Source: Mesohalobacter halotolerans
Lineage (GTDB): Bacteria; Bacteroidota; Bacteroidia; Flavobacteriales; Flavobacteriaceae
Assembly: GCF_006120725.1 (NCBI RefSeq)
Contig: NZ_SWMU01000001.1
Coordinates: 310,001 to 374,000 of the forward strand
Reading direction: 5' to 3'
Length of the DNA: 64,000 nucleotides
Shown here: positions 54,977-63,750 of the stretch, one piece after another
How the letters are laid out: the number at the start of each line of letters is the position of its first letter
Position numbering within the stretch: position 1 is the stretch's first letter
Position numbers and translations under genes: made by a program
The notes under the pieces: model-generated
What the model was told of the DNA's origin: nothing
The model's database searches: none
The model's input: only the letters and a program-made list of their open reading frames with translations

Positions 54977-55601
54977 AGTTATCAACACTATATACCATAT
55001 TATGTATTTTATTTAAAAATTTTAAAAACTAAATGATGCTTATTATGGTGTGTTGATAATTGCTATAACTTTAAGGTGTTTAATTTGATTTTAAAGTTTT
55101 TAAAATATGATGCAACTTTATCAACAAGCTTGTCAATTTTAAAACATTGATTATTAGATTTCATTCTGCTTTATCAACATCTGTTCATAAAAAGCACCTT
55201 TAATAAATATTGATTTTTACCTTAGAATTTAGTGTTGATAAAACGACTTTAGATGCTGATAAATTTGTTTTTAAAAACCCATAAAAAATTTGTTGAGTTC
55301 AATTGGATTTCTATCTGTATTTTTTCTGATAAAAAACAAATCTATTTTTCATTTTCTTACTAAAACATATCAACAGTATTGTTAATTAAAACTATATTGA
55401 ATATCAATATGTTATATTAATGAGTTAACAATGCCTTAATCTTTGGTTAATCAAGGTATTTTTAAAATTATCTAGAAAAAGTAAAAATTATAAAGCCCTT
55501 GATAAACGGCATTAATTAATAAGTCTTTGTTAAAACCCATTAAAGTTTGTGAGTCTATTTCAGCTTTCTTTTATTTGGGCGCTAATAAAAAATAAAAATA
55601 T
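54977..55601. other. Probable chromosomal replication origin (oriC)
   Basis: This gene-free, very AT-rich region has five perfect TTATCAACA sequences, at 54979-54987 (+), 55051-55059 (-), 55118-55126 (+), 55171-55179 (+) and 55233-55241 (-). Near matches are at 55182-55190, 55254-55262 and 55367-55375, and a sixth perfect copy lies downstream at 56047-56055. TTATCAACA differs from the E. coli DnaA box TTATCCACA by one base. The part from 55261 to 55601 is the more AT-rich and could be the unwinding element. Gene directions diverge from this point, and two parS-like sites lie within 9 kb. I could not compute GC skew. Confidence 0.8.
55546..55577 (+). promoter_or_regulatory. Candidate promoter for the DUF4168 gene
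   Basis: TTTG at 55546-55549 and TTTATTTG at 55570-55577 (one mismatch to TAnnTTTG) are 20 bp apart, with the ATG 24 bp downstream. Confidence 0.5.
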
Positions 55602-56033
55602 ATGTTTAAGATTGCCACAAGTTTAGTGTTGTGTTTTATGACTACATCACTCATAGCACAAAGTCAAAATGTATCAGATCAGGAACTCGAAAAATTTGCC
55701 ACAGCCTTTCAACAGGTTAGAATGATTAACCAATCCTCTCAACAAAAAATGATGAAAGCTGTCACAGATGAAGATTTAACTGTAGAACGTTTTAACGTTA
55801 TCAATCAAGCTGAGCAAAATCCAAATAAAGAAGTTCAAGCTTCTGATGATGAATTAAAAAAATATAAAGCAGCTATGTCATCTGTAGAGGCTATACAGAA
55901 AGAGATTCAAGCTCAGTTACAAACAAAAATTAAAGATACCGGTTTAACTGTAGAGCGTTTTCAGCAAATTTCTGCTTTACTCCAAAAAGATAAATCTTTA
56001 CAGCAACGCTTAAGGGCTTTAATGCAAGGATAA
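55602..56033 (+). CDS. DUF4168-domain exported protein
   Basis: A 143-aa protein with a Sec signal (ATSLVLCFMTTSLIAQ) and two related helical repeats (VSDQELEKFATAF ... LTVERFNVI and ASDDELKKYKAAMSSVEA ... LTVERFQQI). The repeated LTVERF segments define the DUF4168 duplication. Function is unknown; it is expected in the periplasm. It is the first gene to the right of the probable origin. Confidence 0.78.
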   Translation: MFKIATSLVLCFMTTSLIAQSQNVSDQELEKFATAFQQVRMINQSSQQKMMKAVTDEDLTVERFNVINQAEQNPNKEVQASDDELKKYKAAMSSVEAIQKEIQAQLQTKIKDTGLTVERFQQISALLQKDKSLQQRLRALMQG

Positions 56034-56046
56034 TTTCAAAACATAT

Positions 56047-56055
56047 TTATCAACA
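56047..56055 (+). other. Outlying TTATCAACA (DnaA-box-like) site
   Basis: A perfect copy of the 9-mer found five times in the probable origin region, 52 bp before rpiB. It may belong to the origin or be a regulatory DnaA site. Confidence 0.4.
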
Positions 56056-56106
56056 ATCAATTAGAGATTTGTAGAGTTTATGTAATTTTGTTTAAAACAT
56101 AAAATT

Positions 56107-56538
56107 ATGCAAATCTCTATTGGTAATGATCACGCAGGAACGAGTTATAAACACGCTATAGTACAGCATCTGAAAGATAACGGTCATGATGTTAACAACC
56201 ACGGCACCGACAAAGAAGATTCTGTAGATTATCCCGATTTTATTCATCCAGTCGCTAAGGATGTAGAAAACCAATCTGCTCAATTTGGCATCATTGTATG
56301 TGGTAGCGGAAATGGCGCCAATATGACGGCCAATAAACACCAAGGCATCCGTTCTGCTTTATGCTGGAATAATGAAATAGTAGCACTTGCCAGGCAGCAT
56401 AATAATGCAAATATCTTGAGTATTCCAGCGCGATTTGTATCTCTTCAACAAGCCATCAAGTTTGTTGATATTTTTCTTGATACGCCATTTGACGGTGGTC
56501 GACATCAAAGACGGGTTGAAAAAATAGCTTGTTCATAA
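56107..56538 (+). CDS. rpiB: Ribose-5-phosphate isomerase B
   Basis: Interconverts ribose-5-phosphate and ribulose-5-phosphate in the pentose phosphate pathway. The 143-aa RpiB/LacAB fold has GNDHAGTSYKHA at the N-terminus and CGSGNGANMTANKHQGIRSA, with the Cys as general base. TAATTTTG at 56083-56090 is a candidate -7 element. The next gene starts 8 bp after the stop. Confidence 0.93.
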   Translation: MQISIGNDHAGTSYKHAIVQHLKDNGHDVNNHGTDKEDSVDYPDFIHPVAKDVENQSAQFGIIVCGSGNGANMTANKHQGIRSALCWNNEIVALARQHNNANILSIPARFVSLQQAIKFVDIFLDTPFDGGRHQRRVEKIACS

Positions 56539-56545
56539 CCAGATT

Positions 56546-57448
56546 TTGGGTCATCACCACTTTCATACCAAACCGTCACATTCAGGTAAAATCCTGATAA
56601 CCATTTTTCTCAACATTGGTATCACGATAGCACAGGTTATAGGTGGCTTAATTAGCGGGAGTTTAGCCTTATTGTCTGATGCTTTACACAATTTTACTGA
56701 TGTCGTTTCGCTTATTATAAGTTATGTGGCCTCTGTATTTGCTTCAAAAGAGGCGTCCACGCAACGCACATTTGGTTACAAACGCGCAGAAATTTTAGCA
56801 GCCTTTGTTAATGCGGCATCTCTTGTTGTCATAGCAATCATCTTAATTATTGAAGCTATTGAGCGTTTTTTTTCACCACATCATATTGAATCGGATTTGG
56901 TGATTATTTTATCTTTAGTTGCTATCCTAGGAAATGGTTTTAGTGTGTTACTTCTCAAAAAAGATAGTGGTAAAAACATGAATATGCGTTCTGCATATTT
57001 ACACTTACTTTCAGATTTGTTGGCTTCAATAGCCGTTTTAGTAGGCGGAATACTTATGAAGTATTATCAAACATATTGGATAGATAGTTTATTGACTTTA
57101 GCAATTGCATTATATCTTATCTATATGAGTGTAGACTTACTCAAAAGATCTTATCGTGTTCTGATGTTGTTTACACCAACTCATCTAAATGTCAAAGATA
57201 TTGTTAACCACATCAACGATATTGAAGGTGTTGCTCTACTTCATCACGTTCACGTTTGGCAACTTAACGAAGATGAAGTTCACCTAGAAGCCCATTTGGA
57301 TTTTGAAGACAACCTTAAAATTTCAGAATTTGATCAAGTTTTAGAAGAGATTGAAGATTTACTTAAATCAAAATATAATATCAATCACGTCACCATTCAA
57401 CCTGAATATAACAAAAGAGACCCAAAAGACATTATTGTTCAAGATTAA
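56546..57448 (+). CDS. Cation diffusion facilitator (zinc exporter type)
   Basis: A 300-aa CDF transporter. Six membrane helices are seen, with the paired His/Asp metal site in SDALHNFTDVVSL and HLLSDLLASIAVL, plus a C-terminal cytosolic domain (EGVALLHHVHVWQLNEDEVHLEAHL). The His-rich N-terminus (GHHHFHTKPSHSGK) starts at a TTG; no ATG in frame is closer, so a rare start codon is implied. Probably exports Zn, and perhaps Co or Cd, in exchange for protons. Located 8 bp after rpiB. Confidence 0.92.
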   Translation: MGHHHFHTKPSHSGKILITIFLNIGITIAQVIGGLISGSLALLSDALHNFTDVVSLIISYVASVFASKEASTQRTFGYKRAEILAAFVNAASLVVIAIILIIEAIERFFSPHHIESDLVIILSLVAILGNGFSVLLLKKDSGKNMNMRSAYLHLLSDLLASIAVLVGGILMKYYQTYWIDSLLTLAIALYLIYMSVDLLKRSYRVLMLFTPTHLNVKDIVNHINDIEGVALLHHVHVWQLNEDEVHLEAHLDFEDNLKISEFDQVLEEIEDLLKSKYNINHVTIQPEYNKRDPKDIIVQD

Positions 57449-57453
57449 TCTAT

Positions 57454-57912
57454 ATGACATTTCAAAATTTCAATTTTTCTCAACTTACCATCCAACAGCT
57501 TTACGACATTTTGCAATTGCGTTCAGAAGTTTTTGTGGTTGAGCAAAATTGCGTTTATCAAGATATTGATGGTTATGACCAGTTAGCTACTCATATTTTA
57601 GCTTACGACGAGAAAGTTTTGGTCGCTTACGCTCGGATATTACCACCACATACTTATTTTAAAGAGTTAAGTATAGGAAGAATCATTGTTAAAGAAAAGT
57701 ATCGTAAGCAAGCAATAGGCCATGACTTGATGAGTTTTTGCCTTCAATTTATTTCAGTTCAATTTGATTCCCAAATTATTAAACTTTCTGCTCAAGAACA
57801 TTTAAAATCATTTTATGAATACCACAACTTTTATCAACAAGGTGATGGTTATCTTGAAGATGGTATTCCGCATATAGCGATGTATCGTTCTCATGAAAAG
57901 GTTAAACTTTAG
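57454..57912 (+). CDS. GNAT family N-acetyltransferase, ElaA-like
   Basis: A 152-aa acetyltransferase of the ElaA group. The segment LRSEVFVVEQNCVYQDIDGYD at the start, and the acetyl-CoA-binding region IGRIIVKEKYRKQAIGHDLM, are diagnostic. The substrate is unknown. The gene follows the CDF gene by 5 bp, so rpiB, CDF and this gene form one operon. Confidence 0.88.
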   Translation: MTFQNFNFSQLTIQQLYDILQLRSEVFVVEQNCVYQDIDGYDQLATHILAYDEKVLVAYARILPPHTYFKELSIGRIIVKEKYRKQAIGHDLMSFCLQFISVQFDSQIIKLSAQEHLKSFYEYHNFYQQGDGYLEDGIPHIAMYRSHEKVKL

Positions 57913-57972
57913 CAACACCTTTTTCAAGCTTACCAAATATATCTTACATTTGATTTTCTAGAAACGATAGCA

Positions 57973-60900
57973 ATGCAGAATTACAATATCATAGAACAAA
58001 AAATCAATCAATATATACGCAAGTATTATATCAACGAATTGATAAAAGGGTTGATATTGTTTTTTTCTGCAACACTCTTTTATTTTATCATCACAACGGC
58101 TTTAGAATACCTTCTGTGGTTAAATTCCATTGGACGAGCAATTTTATTTTGGAGTTTTGTGTTATTTTCTTCGCTGTTATTTGCCAAATTTATTGTTTGG
58201 CCTATCGCCAAATTAATGCGTTGGTTAAAGGGTATCGATTATAGTGATGCATCAACTCAAATTGGTAAGCATTTTCCCGAGGTCAGTGACAAGCTCACCA
58301 ATTTACTACAGCTCAAAGCTCAGGGTGCTCAAGATGAGCTTGTTATTGCTGGTATCGAACAAAAAGCCAAAGACCTAAAACCTGTACCATTTCAACTCGC
58401 CGTTAATTTGTCTTTAAATCTTAAATATTTAAAATTTGCTGCAATTCCTATTAGTATTATCATCATCGTTATTGCTTTCGGTAAAATTGATCTTTTTACG
58501 GATTCCTACAAACGGGTTGTTAATTACCAAACCTACTACGAACCACCGGCGCCATTTTATTTTCAACTCCATAATACAAGTCTAAAAGTTGTAGAAGGTG
58601 AAGCATTAAAGTTGAAAATTTCTACTGCCGGTGAAATACTACCCAAGCAAGCCAAAATCAACATCAACAATCAAGACTTTTTTTTAAGGCCTGTGGGCAA
58701 TGGCCAATTTGAATATCTATTCAATCAAGTAAATGAGGATTTAAATTTTAAGTTTTCAGCCAATGGGATTACTTCAAAAACTTATCAAATAGAAGTGATG
58801 GAAGTGCCTAAAATTCTCGATTTTACCATGGCTCTAGATTACCCAGATTACACGCAAAACCAAAATAAACGTATCCAAGGTCAAGGCAGTATTAATATCC
58901 CGGAAGGCACTAAAATAGAATGGCAGCTTAAAACTCAAGCCACCAATTATGTCAAGTTCCTAAGTGAATCGCAAACTGATACTTTCCAAAAGAAAGACGA
59001 CATATTTACTTTACACAAAAAAGTAAATAAAAATCTTAATTACAGCATTTCAACCTCAAACCAAAACCTTCAAGACTACGAAACCCTTTCTTATAAAATA
59101 AAAGTCATCAAAGACCAATATCCTAAAATAAGTGTTCAACAAAAGAAAGATTCTAGTAGTCAAAAAACGTATTATTATCAAATTAATTTGACAGATGATT
59201 ATGGTTTAAAACGTAGTCAAATAGTATATTATGAAGCCAATAACCCTCAACAAACCCACAAAGAAGACATCCCTATAAAACCTTCAACTTACGAAAAATA
59301 CTTCTACGTATTTCCCAATGAAAACCTTGAATTAAAACAAGGCACTTCTTATAAATACTATTTTGAAGTGTTTGATAATGATGGAGTTAATGGATCTAAG
59401 TCTTCTCAATCACAAGTGTTTGGATATCGCGTAAATACTCAATCTGAAATTGATAACGCCTTGCTTAACCAACAAAACAGAAGTTTAGACAGTCTCAATT
59501 CGGGTTTAGAAAATTTAAAAAAACAAGAAAAAGACCTCAAAGCCATTGAAAAGCTACAAAAGGAAAAGCAAAAGTTCAATTATTCAGATAAACAAAAGAT
59601 TTCAAATTTCATCAAACGCCAAAAACAACAACGCCAAATGATGAAAAACTATATGAAATCTTTAGAAAAGTCGCTTGATGAATTTCAACCCGAAGAGAAT
59701 AACGAAGACAAAAAAGCACTTCAAGAACGGATACAAAACAATGAAAAAATGCTTCAACAAAATGAAGACTTGTTGAAAGAATTAGAAAAATACCAGAATA
59801 AACTAGACAACGAAAAGCTACAAGAAAAACTTGATAAATTTTCTAATTCTTCAAAAAAACAGGAGCGAAGTCTAGAGCAATTACTGGAGCTGACCAAGCG
59901 CTATTACGTAGAACAAAAAACCCAAAAGATCGCTGAAGATTTAAATGAATTGGCAGAAAAACAAGAACAACTCTCTAAACAAGAAAGCGACAAAGAAAGT
60001 GAAACCCAAAAACAATTAAATAAAGAATTTGACGACTTACAAAAACAACTTGACGACCTTGATAAAGAAAATAAAAAGTTAAAACAACCCCTATCTATTG
60101 AGCGGGATAAACTGGCAGAAAAACAAGTTGATCAAGCTCAAGAAGATGCCCAAGACAATTTAGAGAAAAGTGAATCTAAAGATAATACTGAAAGCCAAAA
60201 AAATCAACAACAACAACAAGCCAATCAACAGCAGAAAAAAGCCAGCGAACAAATGAAAAAGATGGCGCAGCAAATGTCGCAATCTATGATGAGTATGAGT
60301 GCACAGCAACAAAGTGAAGATGCCGAAATGCTTAAACAAATTTTAGATAATTTGATTACGTTTTCAAAAGAACAAGAAGCTTTGATGAAAGACTTCAAAT
60401 CTATAAATGCTTCAAACCCTAATTTTGCTAAAAAATTGCGTCGACAAGGGCAACTCCGTGAAAATTTTGAGCATATCGATGATAGTCTGTTTGCTTTAGC
60501 CTTAAGAAATCCCATGATTTCAGAAAGCATAACGTCAAAACTTACTGATATTCAGTTTGATATAGAAAAATCTTTAGAACGACTGGCCGAAACAGAAATG
60601 CGTCTTGGCACAACAAGTCAACAATATGTGATGGTTAATGCCAATGAATTGGCCAATATGCTTGATGCCTCGCTGGACCAGATGCAAATGCAGATGCAAG
60701 GCTCAGGACAAGGCCAGTCAGGCAAAGGTAAACAAGGACAATCTAAAGGTCAAGGATTTCAATTATCAGATATTATCAAATCACACGAAGAGTTACAAAA
60801 GCAAATGGGCCAAAAAGGCCAAGGAAAAAAACCAGGCCAAAAGCCCGGCCAAGGGCAAAAAGGTCAACAGTCTGGTCAAAATAAACAACAAGGAGGAAAA

Positions 60901-61437
60901 CAACAAAGCGGACAACAATCCGGACAACAAGGACAAAATGGAAAGAACGGAGAAAACTCCAATACAAACCAAAAGGGCGAAGACCAAAATGCCGAAAAAC
61001 CGGGACTATCTGAAGAAATGAGTTCAGAAATATTTGAAATTTATAAGCAGCAACAAGACCTTAGAAATCAATTGGAAGACAAAATAAAAGAACTAGGTTT
61101 AGAGTCCCAATCTCAAAATCTTGAGCGTAGTTTAGACCAATTAGAAGAAGACATGTTGTTGAAAGGATTTTCTTCTGATGTTCTAAAACAGATGCAAAAT
61201 ATCAAACACCAATTACTTAAACTAGAAAAAGCCGCTCAACAACAAGGGCAGGACGATAGACGACAAGCTACTACACACTTTAAAGATTATCAAAACAACA
61301 AAAAACCACAATCCACTAACAAAGCTAAAGAATATTTTGAAACATTTGAAATATTAAATCGCCAACAATTACCTTTGCAAAATAAATACAAAGTATTAAT
61401 TAACAAGTATTTTGATGAAAGCGCAAATCAACTTTAA
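57973..61437 (+). CDS. Giant DUF4175-family membrane protein with coiled coils
   Basis: A 1154-aa protein. It has two N-terminal membrane helices (about 24-48 and 54-75), a third at about 153-170, an Ig-like region (about 175-500), then a very long coiled-coil region rich in Glu, Lys and Gln (about 505-800). A low-complexity Gly/Gln/Lys stretch (about 920-1010) follows, and a helical C-terminus. The start is supported by a TACATTTG -7 element at 57945-57952. It overlaps ybeY by 23 bp. The family's role is unknown; the shape suggests an envelope-spanning scaffold. Confidence 0.85.
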   Translation: MQNYNIIEQKINQYIRKYYINELIKGLILFFSATLFYFIITTALEYLLWLNSIGRAILFWSFVLFSSLLFAKFIVWPIAKLMRWLKGIDYSDASTQIGKHFPEVSDKLTNLLQLKAQGAQDELVIAGIEQKAKDLKPVPFQLAVNLSLNLKYLKFAAIPISIIIIVIAFGKIDLFTDSYKRVVNYQTYYEPPAPFYFQLHNTSLKVVEGEALKLKISTAGEILPKQAKININNQDFFLRPVGNGQFEYLFNQVNEDLNFKFSANGITSKTYQIEVMEVPKILDFTMALDYPDYTQNQNKRIQGQGSINIPEGTKIEWQLKTQATNYVKFLSESQTDTFQKKDDIFTLHKKVNKNLNYSISTSNQNLQDYETLSYKIKVIKDQYPKISVQQKKDSSSQKTYYYQINLTDDYGLKRSQIVYYEANNPQQTHKEDIPIKPSTYEKYFYVFPNENLELKQGTSYKYYFEVFDNDGVNGSKSSQSQVFGYRVNTQSEIDNALLNQQNRSLDSLNSGLENLKKQEKDLKAIEKLQKEKQKFNYSDKQKISNFIKRQKQQRQMMKNYMKSLEKSLDEFQPEENNEDKKALQERIQNNEKMLQQNEDLLKELEKYQNKLDNEKLQEKLDKFSNSSKKQERSLEQLLELTKRYYVEQKTQKIAEDLNELAEKQEQLSKQESDKESETQKQLNKEFDDLQKQLDDLDKENKKLKQPLSIERDKLAEKQVDQAQEDAQDNLEKSESKDNTESQKNQQQQQANQQQKKASEQMKKMAQQMSQSMMSMSAQQQSEDAEMLKQILDNLITFSKEQEALMKDFKSINASNPNFAKKLRRQGQLRENFEHIDDSLFALALRNPMISESITSKLTDIQFDIEKSLERLAETEMRLGTTSQQYVMVNANELANMLDASLDQMQMQMQGSGQGQSGKGKQGQSKGQGFQLSDIIKSHEELQKQMGQKGQGKKPGQKPGQGQKGQQSGQNKQQGGKQQSGQQSGQQGQNGKNGENSNTNQKGEDQNAEKPGLSEEMSSEIFEIYKQQQDLRNQLEDKIKELGLESQSQNLERSLDQLEEDMLLKGFSSDVLKQMQNIKHQLLKLEKAAQQQGQDDRRQATTHFKDYQNNKKPQSTNKAKEYFETFEILNRQQLPLQNKYKVLINKYFDESANQL

Positions 61438-61852
61438 CCACCTTGAAAAATTCGACCTGAACTTAGAGTCAGAGGTTAAAAATTGGCTGTCAAAATATAT
61501 CTATGATCAGAGTTATGTCTTTACAGAAATTAATTATAACTTTTATACCGACGAGGAATTACTTGAAATCAATCAAAAACATTTAGACCACGATTTTTAT
61601 ACTGATATAATCACTTTTGATAATACTATCCAGAATGCTATTTCAGCAGATATAGCTATAAGTCTTGAAAGGGTTAAAGATAATGCCCAAAAAAACAATT
61701 TAGATTTTAAAAAAGAACTCTATCGCGTAATGATACACGGTATTTTACATTGTATGGGCTATAATGATAAAAACGAAAGCCAAAAACAAGTAATGCGCTC
61801 AGAGGAAGATAAAGCTTTAGAAATGTTCCACGTGGAACAAAACAAAAATTAA
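61415..61852 (+). CDS. ybeY: Endoribonuclease YbeY (16S rRNA maturation)
   Basis: A 145-aa zinc endoribonuclease needed for 16S rRNA 3' end processing and ribosome quality control. The signature MIHGILHCMGYNDKNE holds two of the three metal His; the third position is Asp, as is usual in Bacteroidota. The start at ATG 61415 was preferred over a TTG at 61412. A parS-like palindrome sits inside the last codons (encoding MFHVEQ). It overlaps the DUF4175 gene and ends 4 bp before mnmG. Confidence 0.92.
   Translation: MKAQINFNHLEKFDLNLESEVKNWLSKYIYDQSYVFTEINYNFYTDEELLEINQKHLDHDFYTDIITFDNTIQNAISADIAISLERVKDNAQKNNLDFKKELYRVMIHGILHCMGYNDKNESQKQVMRSEEDKALEMFHVEQNKN
61824..61839. other. ParB-binding parS-like site 1
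   Basis: TGTTCCACGTGGAACA is a perfect 16-bp palindrome that fits the bacterial parS consensus TGTTnCACGTGnAACA. It lies within the 3' end of ybeY. A second copy is 1.9 kb downstream. parS sites normally cluster near the origin, which agrees with the DnaA-box cluster 6.5 kb to the left. Confidence 0.8.
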
Positions 61853-61856
61853 AGAG

Positions 61857-63728
61857 ATGTTTAATAATAAATATGATGTTATTGTTGTTGGTGCAGGCCA
61901 TGCTGGAAGTGAGGCTGCAGCCGCAGCAGCTAATATGGGGTGCTCTACTTTGCTAGCCACCATGAATTTACAGAACATTGCTCAAATGTCATGCAATCCA
62001 GCCATGGGTGGCATTGCCAAAGGCCAAATTATACGTGAAATAGATGCTTTAGGCGGCTACTCCGGAATAGTTTCAGACGAAACGGCTATACAATTCAAAA
62101 TGCTTAACCGTTCTAAAGGTCCAGCGATGTGGAGTCCGAGAGTGCAATCTGACCGTATGATGTTTTCCCAACGTTGGCGTGAGCTCTTAGAACAAACACC
62201 AAATCTCGATTTTTACCAGGAAATGGTTTCCGGACTTATAGTAAACCATAACAAAATAGAAGGTGTAAAAACCTCATTAGGTCTTGAAATAAAAGCGAAA
62301 ACCGTTGTGCTTACCAATGGCACTTTTTTAAATGGTTTAATTCATATTGGCGATAAAAACTTTGGAGGTGGTAGAGCTGGTGAACGTGCCTCAACTGGTA
62401 TTACTGCAGAACTTGAGCAAATAGGCTTTCAAGCTGGTCGTATGAAAACAGGAACTCCACCACGCGTAGATGGCCGTTCTTTAGATTTCTCTAAAATGGT
62501 TGAACAGCCCGGAGACGATAATATCGGTCAATTTTCATTTTTGAAGGACATCAAAACCATAAAAAAACAGCGTTCGTGCTATATGACTTATACTTCACCA
62601 GAAGTTCATGACCTCTTAAGAGAAGGCTTTGACCGTTCACCCATGTTCAATGGTCGAATTCGAAGTATAGGACCAAGATATTGCCCCAGTATTGAGGATA
62701 AAATTGATCGCTTTGCAGACAAAGACAGACATCAAATGTTTATAGAGCCTGAAGGCTGGACAACTATTGAATACTATGTAAATGGGTTTTCTACTTCTCT
62801 GCCAGAAGATGTTCAATACAATGCCCTAAAATCAGTCAAAGGTTTTGAAAACGTCAAACTTTTTAGACCCGGCTACGCTATTGAATACGATTATTTTCCA
62901 CCAACCCAATTAAAGCATACACTAGAAACAAAGCTCGTATCTGGTTTATTTTTTGCAGGTCAGATTAACGGCACAACAGGTTATGAAGAAGCCGGTTCAC
63001 AAGGTATGATGGCTGGCATAAATGCTGCGCTTAAAGTTAAATCCCAAGATCCTTTTATTCTCAGACGAGACGAAGCTTATATCGGTGTGTTAATCGACGA
63101 TTTAATCACAAAAGGCACTGAAGAACCTTACAGGATGTTTACCTCACGCGCAGAATATAGAACCTTACTTCGACAAGACAACGCGGACATCAGATTAACA
63201 GAGCGATCTTATCGTCTTGGTTTAGCTTCAGAAGAACGCATGAAGCAAGTCGATAAGAAGATAGCAAAAACCAAAAAATTCGTTCAATTTTTCAAAGATA
63301 CTAGTGTTACAACTTCAGAAATTAATCCAATTTTAGAATCAAAAGGCTCAAAACCTGTAGATCAACAGGGTAAATTATTTAAGATATTTGCACGACCTAA
63401 TATTTCACTTTCAGATTTAAAGCAAATTGATAAAGTTGATGCTTTCATTAAAGAGAACAACTTAGATTCTGAAATACAAGAGCAAACTGAAATACAAGTT
63501 AAATATGCCGGCTATATTGAAAAAGAAAAGCAAAACGCTGATAAACTACACCGGTTGGAAAACATTAAAATTCCTCAAAATTTTGATTATTCGCAATTGA
63601 AATCTATGTCTTATGAGGCTAGAGAAAAACTCTCCCAAATACAACCACAAAGTATCTCTCAAGCTTCACGCGTAAGTGGTGTAAATCCAAGTGACATCTC
63701 GGTGTTATTAGTGCATTTAGGACGATAG
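61857..63728 (+). CDS. mnmG: tRNA uridine-5-carboxymethylaminomethyl modification enzyme MnmG (GidA)
   Basis: A 623-aa FAD protein that, with MnmE, modifies wobble uridine 34. It has the FAD fold VVGAGHAGSEAAAAAANMG, CNPAMGGIAKGQI, and GLFFAGQINGTTGYEEAGSQG, and a helical C-terminal domain ending INPSDISVLLVHLGR. In many bacteria this gene lies near the origin. MnmE is not in this window. Neighbours: ybeY 4 bp upstream; a methyltransferase gene 22 bp downstream. Confidence 0.96.
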   Translation: MFNNKYDVIVVGAGHAGSEAAAAAANMGCSTLLATMNLQNIAQMSCNPAMGGIAKGQIIREIDALGGYSGIVSDETAIQFKMLNRSKGPAMWSPRVQSDRMMFSQRWRELLEQTPNLDFYQEMVSGLIVNHNKIEGVKTSLGLEIKAKTVVLTNGTFLNGLIHIGDKNFGGGRAGERASTGITAELEQIGFQAGRMKTGTPPRVDGRSLDFSKMVEQPGDDNIGQFSFLKDIKTIKKQRSCYMTYTSPEVHDLLREGFDRSPMFNGRIRSIGPRYCPSIEDKIDRFADKDRHQMFIEPEGWTTIEYYVNGFSTSLPEDVQYNALKSVKGFENVKLFRPGYAIEYDYFPPTQLKHTLETKLVSGLFFAGQINGTTGYEEAGSQGMMAGINAALKVKSQDPFILRRDEAYIGVLIDDLITKGTEEPYRMFTSRAEYRTLLRQDNADIRLTERSYRLGLASEERMKQVDKKIAKTKKFVQFFKDTSVTTSEINPILESKGSKPVDQQGKLFKIFARPNISLSDLKQIDKVDAFIKENNLDSEIQEQTEIQVKYAGYIEKEKQNADKLHRLENIKIPQNFDYSQLKSMSYEAREKLSQIQPQSISQASRVSGVNPSDISVLLVHLGR

Positions 63729-63743
63729 GTTCCACGTGGAACA
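63728..63743. other. ParB-binding parS-like site 2
   Basis: GGTTCCACGTGGAACA differs from the perfect palindrome at 61824-61839 only in its first base, and otherwise fits TGTTnCACGTGnAACA. It overlaps the end of mnmG by one base and lies in the gap before the methyltransferase gene. Confidence 0.75.
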
Positions 63744-63750
63744 TTGTGAT

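Noticed and set aside
60225-60987. Overlapping frames on both strands in the Gln/Lys-rich part of the DUF4175 gene
   Set aside because: Low-complexity composition removes stops; no start context or homology supports them.
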